From: an uncultured Sphingomonas sp.
Lineage (GTDB): Bacteria; Pseudomonadota; Alphaproteobacteria; Sphingomonadales; Sphingomonadaceae
Reading direction: 5' to 3'
Assembly: GCA_913776045.1 (NCBI GenBank)
Contig: CAJYOI010000052.1
Span: forward strand, 1 to 33,110
DNA: 33,110 bases
Part shown: piece after piece, positions 1-7,382 of the stretch
Position numbering within the stretch: position 1 is the stretch's first letter
Layout: every line of letters starts with the position of its first letter
Notes under the pieces: generated by a model
Told to the model about the DNA's origin: nothing
The model's input: the letters and a program-made list of their open reading frames with translations, nothing else
Databases searched by the model: none
Position numbers and translations under genes: made by a program

Positions 1-387
1 GCCGCCGCCGCCGCGCAAACCGCGGTGCAGCCCCCGGCGCCGGGGGCAGATGCCGCGCCCGTGCCGCTCACGCCGCCAAGCGACTGGTCGGTCGTCCCGC
101 CGCTGCCGTGGCGGGCGCCACCGCAGCCGTCGCCCGAGCTGGACGCCTTCGTCGAACGGACGGTCGCCACCGAACGCTGCCCGGTTGTCGGCACGCGGGT
201 CGCGGTCGAAGTCGCCATCTTCCTGCGCAGCGACGGCTTGCCGCGACTGGTCGTCCCGCGGGCCATCGACTGCCCGACCGTCGAGCAGTTCGCCGCGGGC
301 CTTGTGTCCAGCCTGGCGCGCACCAACGTCCGCCTGCCCGCCAGCGGCTGGTATCGCACCACGATCACCTTCGACTGGTCGAAATGA
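1..387 (+). CDS. 3' part of a hypothetical protein with a TonB-C-like end
   Basis: The frame is open from the first base (Ala-rich, then Pro-rich), so the true start lies outside the window; a GTG at 25 is only an internal possibility. About 128 residues are visible: a low-complexity Pro/Ala linker of about 45 residues, then a folded domain of about 80 residues. That domain has the segments VEVAIFLRSDGLPRLVV and GWYRTTITFDW, which look like the beta-strand pattern of TonB C-terminal domains (a Pro-rich linker plus a C-terminal domain also fits). The family call is a weak inference from pattern alone. The stop overlaps the next ATG (ATGA at 384-387), so the two genes are probably translationally coupled. 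Confidence 0.55.
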   Translation, partial: AAAAAQTAVQPPAPGADAAPVPLTPPSDWSVVPPLPWRAPPQPSPELDAFVERTVATERCPVVGTRVAVEVAIFLRSDGLPRLVVPRAIDCPTVEQFAAGLVSSLARTNVRLPASGWYRTTITFDWSK

Positions 388-1133
388 CGCTGAGCGATGC
401 CGATCTGGAGCGCTACGCGCGCCACATCGTGCTGCGCGAGATCGGCGGTGCGGGACAGATGCGATTGGGTCGGGCGCATGTCGTCGTCGTCGGCGCGGGC
501 GGCATCGGGTCGCCGGCGATCCAGTATCTTGCCGCGGCCGGCATCGGTCGCCTGACGCTTATCGACGACGACCGGGTCGACCTGTCGAACCTCCAGCGTC
601 AGACGATCTTCACGACCGACGACATCGGCCGGGCGAAGGTCGAGGCTGCTGCCGAGGCGGCACGGCGGATCAATCCGGGCGTGACGGTGACGGGGGTGAT
701 CGAGCGGATCGATGCCGCCAATGCCGCCGCGCTGATCGCCGGAGCCGACGTGGTGCTCGACGGATGCGACAATTTCGCCACCCGGCTGCCGGTCGCCGAT
801 GCAGCGCTGGCGGCGCGCATCCCTCTGGTGTCTTCCGCGGTCGGCCAGTTCGAGGGGCAATTGGCCGTCTATCGCGGCTGGGAAACCGACAAGCCCTGCT
901 ATCGCTGCCTCGTCGGCAATGATCCCGAACGGGCCGAGGCGAGCTGCGCCGAGGCTGGCGTGCTGGGCGCGATGACCGGCGTGATGGGCAGCCTGGCGGC
1001 GCTGGAGGCCATCCGGGCGATCGTGCCGTTCGGCGACGATCCGGCGGGCAAATTGCTGCTGGCCGACGCGCTCGCCTTCCGCTTCCGTACGCTCAGCGTG
1101 CCCAAGGATCCGGGGTGCCGATGCGCGGCCTGA
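384..1133 (+). CDS. HesA/MoeB/ThiF family adenylyltransferase
   Basis: E1-like enzyme that adenylates the C-terminal glycine of a ubiquitin-like sulfur carrier (MoaD or ThiS) for molybdopterin or thiazole synthesis. Its 249 residues match the usual MoeB/ThiF length. Visible features are the nucleotide loop VVVGAGGIGSP (about residues 33-43), DDDRVDLSNLQRQ with the adenylation Arg/Gln, the CYRC half of the structural zinc site, and Cys in EASCAEAGV. The second zinc pair, normally CxxC near the C-terminus, is here CRC (PGCRCAA), which is odd. The ATG at 384 is chosen because homology starts at once (LERYARHIVLREIGG). MoeB and ThiF cannot be separated from sequence alone, and no moaD or thiS is in view. 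Confidence 0.9.
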   Translation: MTLSDADLERYARHIVLREIGGAGQMRLGRAHVVVVGAGGIGSPAIQYLAAAGIGRLTLIDDDRVDLSNLQRQTIFTTDDIGRAKVEAAAEAARRINPGVTVTGVIERIDAANAAALIAGADVVLDGCDNFATRLPVADAALAARIPLVSSAVGQFEGQLAVYRGWETDKPCYRCLVGNDPERAEASCAEAGVLGAMTGVMGSLAALEAIRAIVPFGDDPAGKLLLADALAFRFRTLSVPKDPGCRCAA

Positions 1134-1420
1134 CGATCGTGGTGGCCAGCGCCGATCCTGCCCGCTTCGACGCCGCGCTGACGCTCGCCAATGCGCAAGC
1201 CGCGCTCGGCGGCCGGACGCGGCTCTATCTGCACGACGCCGCCGTGACGCTGCCGTTGACGGGGACGCTGATGGACGCTGCGCGCGACCTGGGCGTGGAG
1301 CTCATCGCCTGCCAGACCGCACTCGACACGCACGGCGTACCGCTGCCCGGGGGGGCGGAGGGCGGTGGAATGGTCGGGCTGCTGGCGACGTTGGACGACG
1401 ACCGACTGGTGTTCGCCTGA
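1121..1420 (+). CDS. DsrE-like small protein
   Basis: A 99-residue protein with a Rossmann-like alternation. An N-terminal strand (LTIVVASAD) precedes a helix rich in Ala (FDAALTLANAQAALGG), the strand TRLYLHDAAV, and ELIACQTALDTHGV with Cys64 at the position of the conserved Cys of DsrE/TusD proteins. Members of this family carry persulfide sulfur in relay systems, or are uncharacterised. The ATG at 1121 is preferred over the GTG at 1115. It overlaps the end of the upstream adenylyltransferase by 13 bases, which suggests coupled translation. Its placement after a ThiF/MoeB-like gene hints at a sulfur-transfer role, but that is inference. Confidence 0.7.
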   Translation: MRGLTIVVASADPARFDAALTLANAQAALGGRTRLYLHDAAVTLPLTGTLMDAARDLGVELIACQTALDTHGVPLPGGAEGGGMVGLLATLDDDRLVFA

Positions 1421-1429
1421 CGCTTCGGC

Positions 1430-1669
1430 TTGGATGCTGCCGTCAAAAGCGGGACACCGCGATGTCGCAGGCCGCCAGCTCGACTCGTCATCTCCTACGC
1501 GCCCGGCAGCAAGCCGCTGCCCGAAACGACCATCGGACGTGTCCTGATGCAGTCACGCTCGCTCGACAGCCGGACGCAGGCAGAGGCGCTGCTGATGGTC
1601 GCCGATGCCGACGGCGGCCGCCGCGTCTACGGCCGGCGAGCGATCGACGCACTTGTCCGACGCGGCTGA
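1430..1669 (+). CDS. doubtful small ORF or gene remnant
   Basis: The last 60 or so codons (VISYAPGSKPLPETTIGRVL onward to the TGA at 1667-1669) show strong G/C in the third position, as in real genes here. The first 18 codons after the only early start (TTG 1430) do not: they include gat, aaa, aca, cga, tgt and cca. No good ribosome site precedes the TTG. The next in-frame ATG (1550) would give only 39 residues. I do not recognise the protein. It may be a short gene with an unusual start or the 3' remnant of a decayed one. It ends one base before the convergent galU stop. Confidence 0.35.
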   Translation: MDAAVKSGTPRCRRPPARLVISYAPGSKPLPETTIGRVLMQSRSLDSRTQAEALLMVADADGGRRVYGRRAIDALVRRG

Positions 1670-1670
1670 C

Positions 1671-2543
1671 CTACCGCGCCAGCGCCGCTTCGGCAAAAGC
1701 CCGAACCGCCGGGCCGATGTCCTCGCGGGCCAGCGCCAGCGCCAGATTGGCCTGGATATACCCCGCCTTGTCGCCGCAGTCGTACCGCTGGCCGTCGAAG
1801 GTGAAGCCGTGGAACGGCTGGCGGCCGATCAGCTGGGCCATCGCGTCGGTTAGCTGAATCTCGCCGCCCGCTCCCTTCTGCGGAGTGTCGAGGATGCGCA
1901 TCACCTCGGGCTGCAGGATGTAGCGGCCCGGCGTCATCAGGTTGGACTTGGCGGTGCCCGCGGCCGGCTTCTCGATGACTTCCAGCACCTCCGTCAGGGC
2001 GCCATCGACCGCGCCCGGCGTGATGATGCCGTATTTGCTCGTTTCTTGAGGATCGACTTCCAGCGCGCCGATGATGTTGCCGCCGACGCGCTCGTACGCC
2101 TGCACCATCTGCTTGAGGAAGCCCGGAGTGCCGACCATCAATTCGTCGGGCAGCAGCACCGCGAACGGCTCGTCGCCGACGATCTCGCGGGCGCACCAAA
2201 CCGCATGGCCCAGCCCGAGCGGTTCCTGCTGGCGGATATAGACCGGTGAGCCGGGCTTCTGACGGATGCCGTCGATCAGATCCAGGCTCTTGCCACGCTC
2301 GCGCATCGTCGACTCGAGCTCGTAGGAGATGTCGAAATGATCCTCCAGCGCCCCCTTGCCGCGGCCGGTGACGAAGATGATCTGCTCGATCCCCGCCTCC
2401 AGCGCTTCTTCGACCGCATACTGGATCAGCGGCTTGTCGACGACGGTCAGCATTTCCTTCGGCATCGCCTTGGTCGCGGGCAGGAAGCGCGTGCCGAGAC
2501 CGGCGACGGGGAAGACGGCCTTGCGTACGGTTTTGAAGCTCAT
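1671..2543 (-). CDS. galU: UTP-glucose-1-phosphate uridylyltransferase
   Basis: Makes UDP-glucose from UTP and glucose-1-phosphate in the cytoplasm; UDP-glucose feeds exopolysaccharide, LPS and UDP-glucuronate synthesis. The 290-residue protein has the full GalU signature: the nucleotide loop FPVAGLGTRFLPATKAMPKEM at the N-terminus, VDKPLIQYAVEEA, FVTGRGKGALEDHFD, the QQEPLGLGHAVWCA substrate loop, LLPDE and EVIEKP. The start at 2543 (MSFKTVRKAVFP) matches the family; an upstream in-frame ATG at 2561 would add six residues. It is transcribed divergently from wecB across about 85 bases, so the two nucleotide-sugar pathways could share a control region, though no convincing promoter was identified. 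Confidence 0.95.
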   Translation of the reverse strand: MSFKTVRKAVFPVAGLGTRFLPATKAMPKEMLTVVDKPLIQYAVEEALEAGIEQIIFVTGRGKGALEDHFDISYELESTMRERGKSLDLIDGIRQKPGSPVYIRQQEPLGLGHAVWCAREIVGDEPFAVLLPDELMVGTPGFLKQMVQAYERVGGNIIGALEVDPQETSKYGIITPGAVDGALTEVLEVIEKPAAGTAKSNLMTPGRYILQPEVMRILDTPQKGAGGEIQLTDAMAQLIGRQPFHGFTFDGQRYDCGDKAGYIQANLALALAREDIGPAVRAFAEAALAR

Positions 2544-2629
2544 GGTCGCCGCCGTAATCATCTCTTGCCCGCGTCGCAATCGCGCTAGGTTAGGACCGGT
2601 TTAACGCCGACAGCGATAGGGCAAGCGCG

Positions 2630-3754
2630 ATGAAGAAAGTCCTCGTGATCTTCGGCACCCGCCCCGAAGCGATCAAGCTGTTCCCCGTCGTCCGCGCGCT
2701 GGCCGACACACCGGGCATCGCAGTGCGGACCTGCGTCACCGCGCAGCACCGCGGGCTGCTCGACCAGGTGCTGAAGATCGCGGGGCTGACGCCCGACATC
2801 GACCTCGACCTCATGGAGCCCGGCCAGTCGCTCGACCGGCTAACCGCACGGCTGCTGACGGGCCTGGGCGAGGTGATGGATGCCGAACGACCCGACCGCG
2901 TGCTGGTCCAGGGCGACACCGCGACCGCGATGGTCGGCGCGCTAGCCGCTTACTACCGCAAGGTGCCGGTCGGTCATGTCGAAGCAGGCCTGCGATCGGG
3001 CGACATCTGGGCACCGTGGCCGGAGGAAGTGAACCGCCGGATCGTCGCGCCGATCGCCGACCAGCATTTCGCCCCCACCCAGACCGCCGCCGACGCCCTG
3101 CTGCGCGAAAATATCGCGCCCGACACGGTCCACGTCACCGGCAACAGCGTGATCGACGCCCTGCTCTGGACCCAGGCGCGGATCGCTGCCGATCCATCGC
3201 TCGCCGCCGGGCTCGACCCGATCGCCGAGCGGTTTGCGGGCCGGAAGATCGTGCTTGTCACGACCCACCGCCGCGAGAACTTCGGGGGCGGGATGGAGGA
3301 GATCGCGCGCGCAATTGGCCGCATCGCCGAGCGGGAAGACGTCGCCGTCCTATTCCCCGTCCACCCCAACCCGAACGTCGTGTCGGCGATGGACAGGACG
3401 CTGGGCGAGCGGCCGAATGTCGCGCGGATCGACCCGCTCGATTATCCGCACTTCATCCGCGCGCTGGGACTTGCGCACCTCGCGCTCAGCGATTCGGGTG
3501 GCGTGCAGGAAGAAGCGCCTGCGCTGGGCAAGCCGGTCCTCGTGATGCGCGACACGACCGAGCGGCCGGAAGGCATCGCCGCCGGCACTGCGAAACTTGT
3601 CGGCGCGTCGGCCGAAACCATTGTTTCCGAAGTCTTTACCCTTCTCGATGATAGCCATGCCTATTCGGCCATGGCCCGCGCCCACAATCCGTTCGGCGAC
3701 GGCCAGGCCTCGGCACGGATTGCGAGGATCGTCGCGGATGGTTTCGGGCTCTGA
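2630..3754 (+). CDS. wecB: UDP-N-acetylglucosamine 2-epimerase (non-hydrolysing)
   Basis: Interconverts UDP-GlcNAc and UDP-ManNAc in the cytoplasm. The 374 residues are standard for the family. Visible motifs are FGTRPEAIKLFP near the N-terminus, VQGDT (Asp96), GHVEAGLRSGD (Glu118), PEEVNRR, FAPT, GNSVIDAL, the TTHRREN catalytic segment (His213), HPNP and the UDP-binding run LSDSGGVQEEAP followed by RDTTERPEG. The first ATG directly begins the conserved strand (MKKVLVIFGTRPE), so the start is secure. Its stop lies 17 bases inside wecC, so epimerase and dehydrogenase are almost certainly made together as a UDP-ManNAcA module. Glycosyltransferases that would use the product are not in this window. 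Confidence 0.95.
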   Translation: MKKVLVIFGTRPEAIKLFPVVRALADTPGIAVRTCVTAQHRGLLDQVLKIAGLTPDIDLDLMEPGQSLDRLTARLLTGLGEVMDAERPDRVLVQGDTATAMVGALAAYYRKVPVGHVEAGLRSGDIWAPWPEEVNRRIVAPIADQHFAPTQTAADALLRENIAPDTVHVTGNSVIDALLWTQARIAADPSLAAGLDPIAERFAGRKIVLVTTHRRENFGGGMEEIARAIGRIAEREDVAVLFPVHPNPNVVSAMDRTLGERPNVARIDPLDYPHFIRALGLAHLALSDSGGVQEEAPALGKPVLVMRDTTERPEGIAAGTAKLVGASAETIVSEVFTLLDDSHAYSAMARAHNPFGDGQASARIARIVADGFGL

Positions 3755-5039
3755 ACTCACGGTCGCCGTCCTCGGCCTCGGCTATATCGGCCTCCCCACA
3801 GCAGCGGTGATCGCGCGTACGGGGGCTCGCGTGCTGGGTGTCGATGTGACGTCGTCGGTCGTCGACACGGTAAATTCGGGCAAGGTCCATATCGAGGAGG
3901 TCGACCTCGACGGCCTCGTCTCGGGCGTCGTCGCCCGCGGCACGCTGCGCGCGTCGACCGAAATCGCACCCGCAGACGTCTTCGTCATCGCGGTGCCGAC
4001 GCCGTTCAAGGACGATCACGAACCCAATATCGGCTATGTCCTGCGCGCCGCCACCACGATCGCCGCAGTGTTGAAGGCGGGTGACACGATCATCCTCGAA
4101 TCCACGTCGCCGGTCGGCACGACCGAGCAGGTGCGCGACCACCTGGCCGCGTTGCGGCCCGATCTCAGGATGCCGGGCAAGGCCACCGACCAAGCCGACG
4201 TCGCCATAGCCTATTGCCCCGAACGCGTGCTTCCCGGCCGTATCCTGGTCGAACTGATCGACAATGACCGCGTCATCGGCGGCATCACGCCGAGATGTGC
4301 GCGCAAGGCACTAAGCTTCTACCGCCGCTTCGTCCGGGGCGCGTGCGTGACGACGACGGCGCGGGCGGCGGAAATGACCAAGCTCGCCGAAAACGCGTTT
4401 CGCGACGTCAACATCGCGTTCGCCAACGAACTGTCGATCATCGCGCAGGGTATGGACGTCGATGTCTGGGAGGTGATCCGCCTCGCCAACCGCCATCCAC
4501 GCGTCAACATCCTGTCGCCAGGTCCTGGCGTCGGCGGGCATTGCATAGCAGTGGACCCGTGGTTTCTGGTCGCCGCGGATCGCGACAACACCCCGCTGAT
4601 CCGCACCGCACGCGAAGTAAACGACCGCAAGACCGACGTGACGATCGCCCGCGCCGCCAACCTGATCGCGCAGACAGCCGGCCCGGTCGCGGTGTTGGGG
4701 CTGGCGTTCAAGGCGAACATCGACGACTTCCGCGAGAGTCCGGCCCTCAGGGTCGCCACGGCTCTGACCGACCGCTTCGGCGCGCGCATCCGGATCGTCG
4801 AGCCTTATGCATCCGAGCTGCCGATCGCACTCGACACTCGCGGCGCGACGCTGATCGACGTCGATACCGCGCTGGAAACCTGCGGCACACTGATCGTTCT
4901 GGTCGACCATGACGTGTTCCGATCGATCCCGCTCGTGGAGCGCGCCGGCAAGCATGTCTATGACACTCGCGGCATCTGGCTCGACCAACCGGCCGCGGCA
5001 CCTACCGCCAGCGTCGTGCCGCTCAAATTCGGGACTTGA
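3738..5039 (+). CDS. wecC: UDP-N-acetyl-D-mannosamine dehydrogenase
   Basis: Oxidises UDP-ManNAc to UDP-ManNAcA with two NAD+ per turnover; the product is a building block of enterobacterial common antigen-like chains or capsules. The 433 residues include the NAD loop VLGLGYIGLP (11-20), VIAVPTPF, ILESTSPVGTT with the catalytic Glu121, AYCPERVLPG, EMTKLAENAFRDVNIAFANE with Lys215, the nucleophile Cys269 in PGVGGHCIAVDPWF, and LGLAFKANIDDFRESPA in the C-terminal UDP domain. The CPERVLPG and GVGGHCIAVDPWF forms favour WecC over UDP-glucose dehydrogenase, supported by the wecB neighbour. The start at ATG 3738 lies inside wecB (17-base overlap). Exact substrate is inferred from motif and context. 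Confidence 0.92.
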   Translation: MVSGSELTVAVLGLGYIGLPTAAVIARTGARVLGVDVTSSVVDTVNSGKVHIEEVDLDGLVSGVVARGTLRASTEIAPADVFVIAVPTPFKDDHEPNIGYVLRAATTIAAVLKAGDTIILESTSPVGTTEQVRDHLAALRPDLRMPGKATDQADVAIAYCPERVLPGRILVELIDNDRVIGGITPRCARKALSFYRRFVRGACVTTTARAAEMTKLAENAFRDVNIAFANELSIIAQGMDVDVWEVIRLANRHPRVNILSPGPGVGGHCIAVDPWFLVAADRDNTPLIRTAREVNDRKTDVTIARAANLIAQTAGPVAVLGLAFKANIDDFRESPALRVATALTDRFGARIRIVEPYASELPIALDTRGATLIDVDTALETCGTLIVLVDHDVFRSIPLVERAGKHVYDTRGIWLDQPAAAPTASVVPLKFGT

Positions 5040-5092
5040 TCGACAGAGGCTGGGTGGGCAAGGCCCCGCAGGCTTAGAGTAGCTTGCGTACG

Positions 5093-5845
5093 ATGTTCCG
5101 ATCCCTGTTTGGTAAATCACGGCCCACGTCGCCGCGACCGCGCGTGCCGGACGACGTCCGTGTCTATGCGATCGGCGACATTCACGGCCGCGCCGACCTG
5201 CTCGACGATCTGCTGGCGCGGATCGATGCCGATCATTCCGCACGCGCGCAAAAACGTCGCCTGATCGTCGTACTCGGCGACCTGATCGACCGCGGGCCGG
5301 ACAGCGCCGGTGTCGTCGAACGGATCATGGGCCTGGCCGGTCCGGACGTCCGCGTGCTGGCGGGAAACCACGAAGAACTGATGCTGCTGACGCTGGAGGG
5401 CGACCGCGAGGCCGCGAAGGTGTTCGCACGAGCCGGGGGTCGCGAGACCATCCTCAGCTATGGCGTCAGCGAGGAGGCGTACGAACGGGCCGACTTCAGC
5501 GAGATGATCGACCTGATGCGCGCCAATATCCCCCCGTGCCATGTCGATTTCATGAAGGGGTTGGAGGATTTGGTCGAGATCGGCGACTATGCCTTCGTCC
5601 ACGCCGGCATCCGCCCCGGCGTGCCGCTGGACGAGCAGAGGCCCGAGCATCTCCGCTGGATTCGCGCCGGTTTCCTCGATTACAAGCAGCCGCACCCGCG
5701 GATGATCGTCCACGGCCATACGATCACCAAGACGGTCGATGAGCGGTCGAACCGGATCGGGATCGACACCGGCGCCTATGCCTCGGGCGTCCTGACCGCG
5801 ATCGGGCTGGACGGCGAGGACCGCTGGTTCATCGCGACGGCGTGA
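5093..5845 (+). CDS. PPP-type metallophosphoesterase (protein phosphatase-like)
   Basis: A 250-residue calcineurin-like phosphoesterase of the bacterial Ser/Thr phosphatase 1 type. All metal-site motifs are present in order: GDIHG (28-32), GDLIDRGPDS (62-71), GNHE (91-94), His170 in VHAG and His208 in VHGHT. It likely binds two metal ions and hydrolyses phosphate esters; the real substrate is unknown. ATG 5093 is preferred to the TTG at 5084 because the protein then begins MFRSLFGK. It lies 53 bases after wecC on the same strand and may be co-transcribed, which would fit a regulatory role in polysaccharide export, but this is inference. Its last 17 bases overlap the end of the convergent protease gene. 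Confidence 0.9.
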   Translation: MFRSLFGKSRPTSPRPRVPDDVRVYAIGDIHGRADLLDDLLARIDADHSARAQKRRLIVVLGDLIDRGPDSAGVVERIMGLAGPDVRVLAGNHEELMLLTLEGDREAAKVFARAGGRETILSYGVSEEAYERADFSEMIDLMRANIPPCHVDFMKGLEDLVEIGDYAFVHAGIRPGVPLDEQRPEHLRWIRAGFLDYKQPHPRMIVHGHTITKTVDERSNRIGIDTGAYASGVLTAIGLDGEDRWFIATA

Positions 5846-6848
5846 GCAGGTCCGCTGGCGGCTCGACCGGTCGCCCGCTCGCCTTCAACGCCTTCAGTCG
5901 TACGAGTTCGGATTGCAATGCGGCCACGCGGGTCTTCCACCCCGGATGTGTCCGGTCGGACAAGAGGCCCTGATCGTACGCCCGGAGAAACGTCGTCCAG
6001 AACGCAACCGCATCGTCGGCGCTATAGCCAGCGCGATCGAGCAGATAGAGGCTCAGTCGGTCGGCGGCGATCTCGCTTGCCCGGATCGCCGCACCGCCCT
6101 TGCCGAAACCCGGCAGCAGCCCGCGGAAGTTGCGCGCCAGCGTCTGTGGATGTCGCAGGATGACGTGGGCAAGTTCGTGGGCAAGGACGGGGACGACATC
6201 CTGCTCCGCCCGATCCGGATCGACCAGGTCGCTTGAAATCTGAACGCGGTTAGCGTCCGCACTCGCGTTGGTATCGCTGCCCGCGCGGACTTCGAAGCGA
6301 ACGCGGCAGGCGGACTGGCCATGGATCGTCCGCGTCAGGCGGTGGCCTGACCGTTCGATCGTCAGTGTCGCCGTGCCGTCTCGCATGGCATCGTCGAGCC
6401 GATCCGCCGCGGCCGCACTGTCGGCGATGGTGACAGCGCCATCCTGCGCGACGATCGATGTCGCGGTTCCATCAACGGCCAGAACCAAGTCTCCCGCGCG
6501 CAGTCCCGCGACCGCCCCCGGGCTATCCGGCACGACCACGAAGACGATCGGGCGATCGCCGAAGCCGAACAGGCGGACGGCTTCGTCCCGATAGCTGCGG
6601 CCATATTGCGACAGGCCCTGCAGCACCACACCAGAGGCCCAACCACGGTCGCGGCAGAGCGGCGCCCCCGCCGTCTGAAGCTTCCAGCCGATTTCGGCGA
6701 CGATACGGTCCTGCGCGGCCAATGTCCGCAAGACGGCGGCACGATCGACCGTATCGGCACCCGCCGCCGGCAAGGTTATGGCAAGGCCCGCGCAGATGAT
6801 CATGCGGGCGATCGACCGCAAAAGGTCCTGGAAAGAACGACTTGGCAT
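5829..6848 (-). CDS. Secreted PDZ-containing M48-like zinc metalloprotease
   Basis: 339 residues with an N-terminal hydrophobic signal segment (about 13-30, MIICAGLAITLPAAGA), so it probably acts in the periplasm. A PDZ-like domain spans about 95-178 (IVFVVVPDSPGAVAGLRAGDLVLAVDG). The zinc-protease core follows with HELAH (224-228) and a downstream ASEIAADRLSLYLL segment holding the third ligand Glu259, the pattern of the M48 group. Having the PDZ before the HExxH helix is less usual than a C-terminal PDZ. It may take part in envelope protein quality control. The start at ATG 6848 lacks a strong ribosome site. It is convergent with the phosphoesterase (17-base overlap) and divergent from the small secreted-protein gene. 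Confidence 0.85.
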   Translation of the reverse strand: MPSRSFQDLLRSIARMIICAGLAITLPAAGADTVDRAAVLRTLAAQDRIVAEIGWKLQTAGAPLCRDRGWASGVVLQGLSQYGRSYRDEAVRLFGFGDRPIVFVVVPDSPGAVAGLRAGDLVLAVDGTATSIVAQDGAVTIADSAAAADRLDDAMRDGTATLTIERSGHRLTRTIHGQSACRVRFEVRAGSDTNASADANRVQISSDLVDPDRAEQDVVPVLAHELAHVILRHPQTLARNFRGLLPGFGKGGAAIRASEIAADRLSLYLLDRAGYSADDAVAFWTTFLRAYDQGLLSDRTHPGWKTRVAALQSELVRLKALKASGRPVEPPADLLTPSR

Positions 6849-6916
6849 AGTGAAGCGTCTGCACTTACTACGTGAGGCCGGGCAAGACAATTTGTCGAAA
6901 ACTCTATGAGGCTCCC

Positions 6917-6942
6917 GGAACCGAAAGGCATCAGACGAGTTA
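6917..6942 (+). promoter_or_regulatory. EcfG-like (general stress sigma factor) promoter
   Basis: GGAAC at 6917-6921, then exactly 16 bases, then AGTTA at 6938-6942. The known target of the alphaproteobacterial EcfG sigma factor is GGAAC-N16/17-CGTT; only the first base of the -10 box differs. It sits about 80 bases upstream of the small gene starting at 7024 and points at it. The same arrangement recurs at 27471-27496. Assignment is inference from the match. Confidence 0.55.
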
Positions 6943-7023
6943 CGCTTCGGGGTTGTGCGACCTTCGATTGTTGCGAGCACAGTTCTACGAAATGTTTCGA
7001 AGGCCACGTAACGGGAGTATCTC

Positions 7024-7287
7024 ATGCGGTTGTCAAAGGGTTTAATGGCATACGCGATCGCGTCGATGGCGGTGGCTCCGGTTGCTGCAACGGCAGCGAC
7101 CACGGCGCCGGCTGCGAAGCTGTCGATTGCCAAGGCGGTGCCGTCATCGGCGCGCGCTTCGGCGCCGCAGGGCAAGTCAAAGGCAGCTGGCACCGGCGTG
7201 ATCGTGCTTATCGCTGCGCTGGCGGCGATCGGCCTCGGCATCGCCGCAGGCGTCAGCACCGGCGACTCGCGCGCAGACAGCAACTGA
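7024..7287 (+). CDS. small secreted or membrane protein, unknown function
   Basis: 87 residues: an N-terminal signal-like segment (MRLSKGLMAYAIASMAVAP VAATAA), a Lys/Ala/Ser-rich middle (about 30-57), one strongly hydrophobic segment (GVIVLIAALAAIGLGIAAGV, about 60-79) and a short polar tail ending SRADSN. It is likely either anchored in the inner membrane by the second helix or exported. The family is not one I can name. ATG 7024 follows GGGAG at 7013-7017. An EcfG-like promoter lies upstream and a good terminator directly downstream, so it looks like a single-gene stress-responsive unit. Confidence 0.75.
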   Translation: MRLSKGLMAYAIASMAVAPVAATAATTAPAAKLSIAKAVPSSARASAPQGKSKAAGTGVIVLIAALAAIGLGIAAGVSTGDSRADSN

Positions 7288-7310
7288 TCTGACGCGGATT
7301 GAAAGGTCGG

Positions 7311-7341
7311 GGCGGTCGGGAAACCGGCCGCCTTTTCTTTT
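7311..7341 (+). terminator. Rho-independent terminator
   Basis: Stem GGCGGTCGG (7311-7319), loop GAAA and CCGGCCGCC (7324-7332) pair over nine positions with one G-U pair. TTTTCTTTT follows at once (7333-7341). It ends the small gene at 7024-7287. The hairpin could also slow minus-strand transcripts coming from the FKBP genes, although the run of T is only on the plus side. Confidence 0.85.
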
Positions 7342-7382
7342 GCTTAGCGTCGACGCCGCCCGACCGCCGGGTATCCGGTCGA

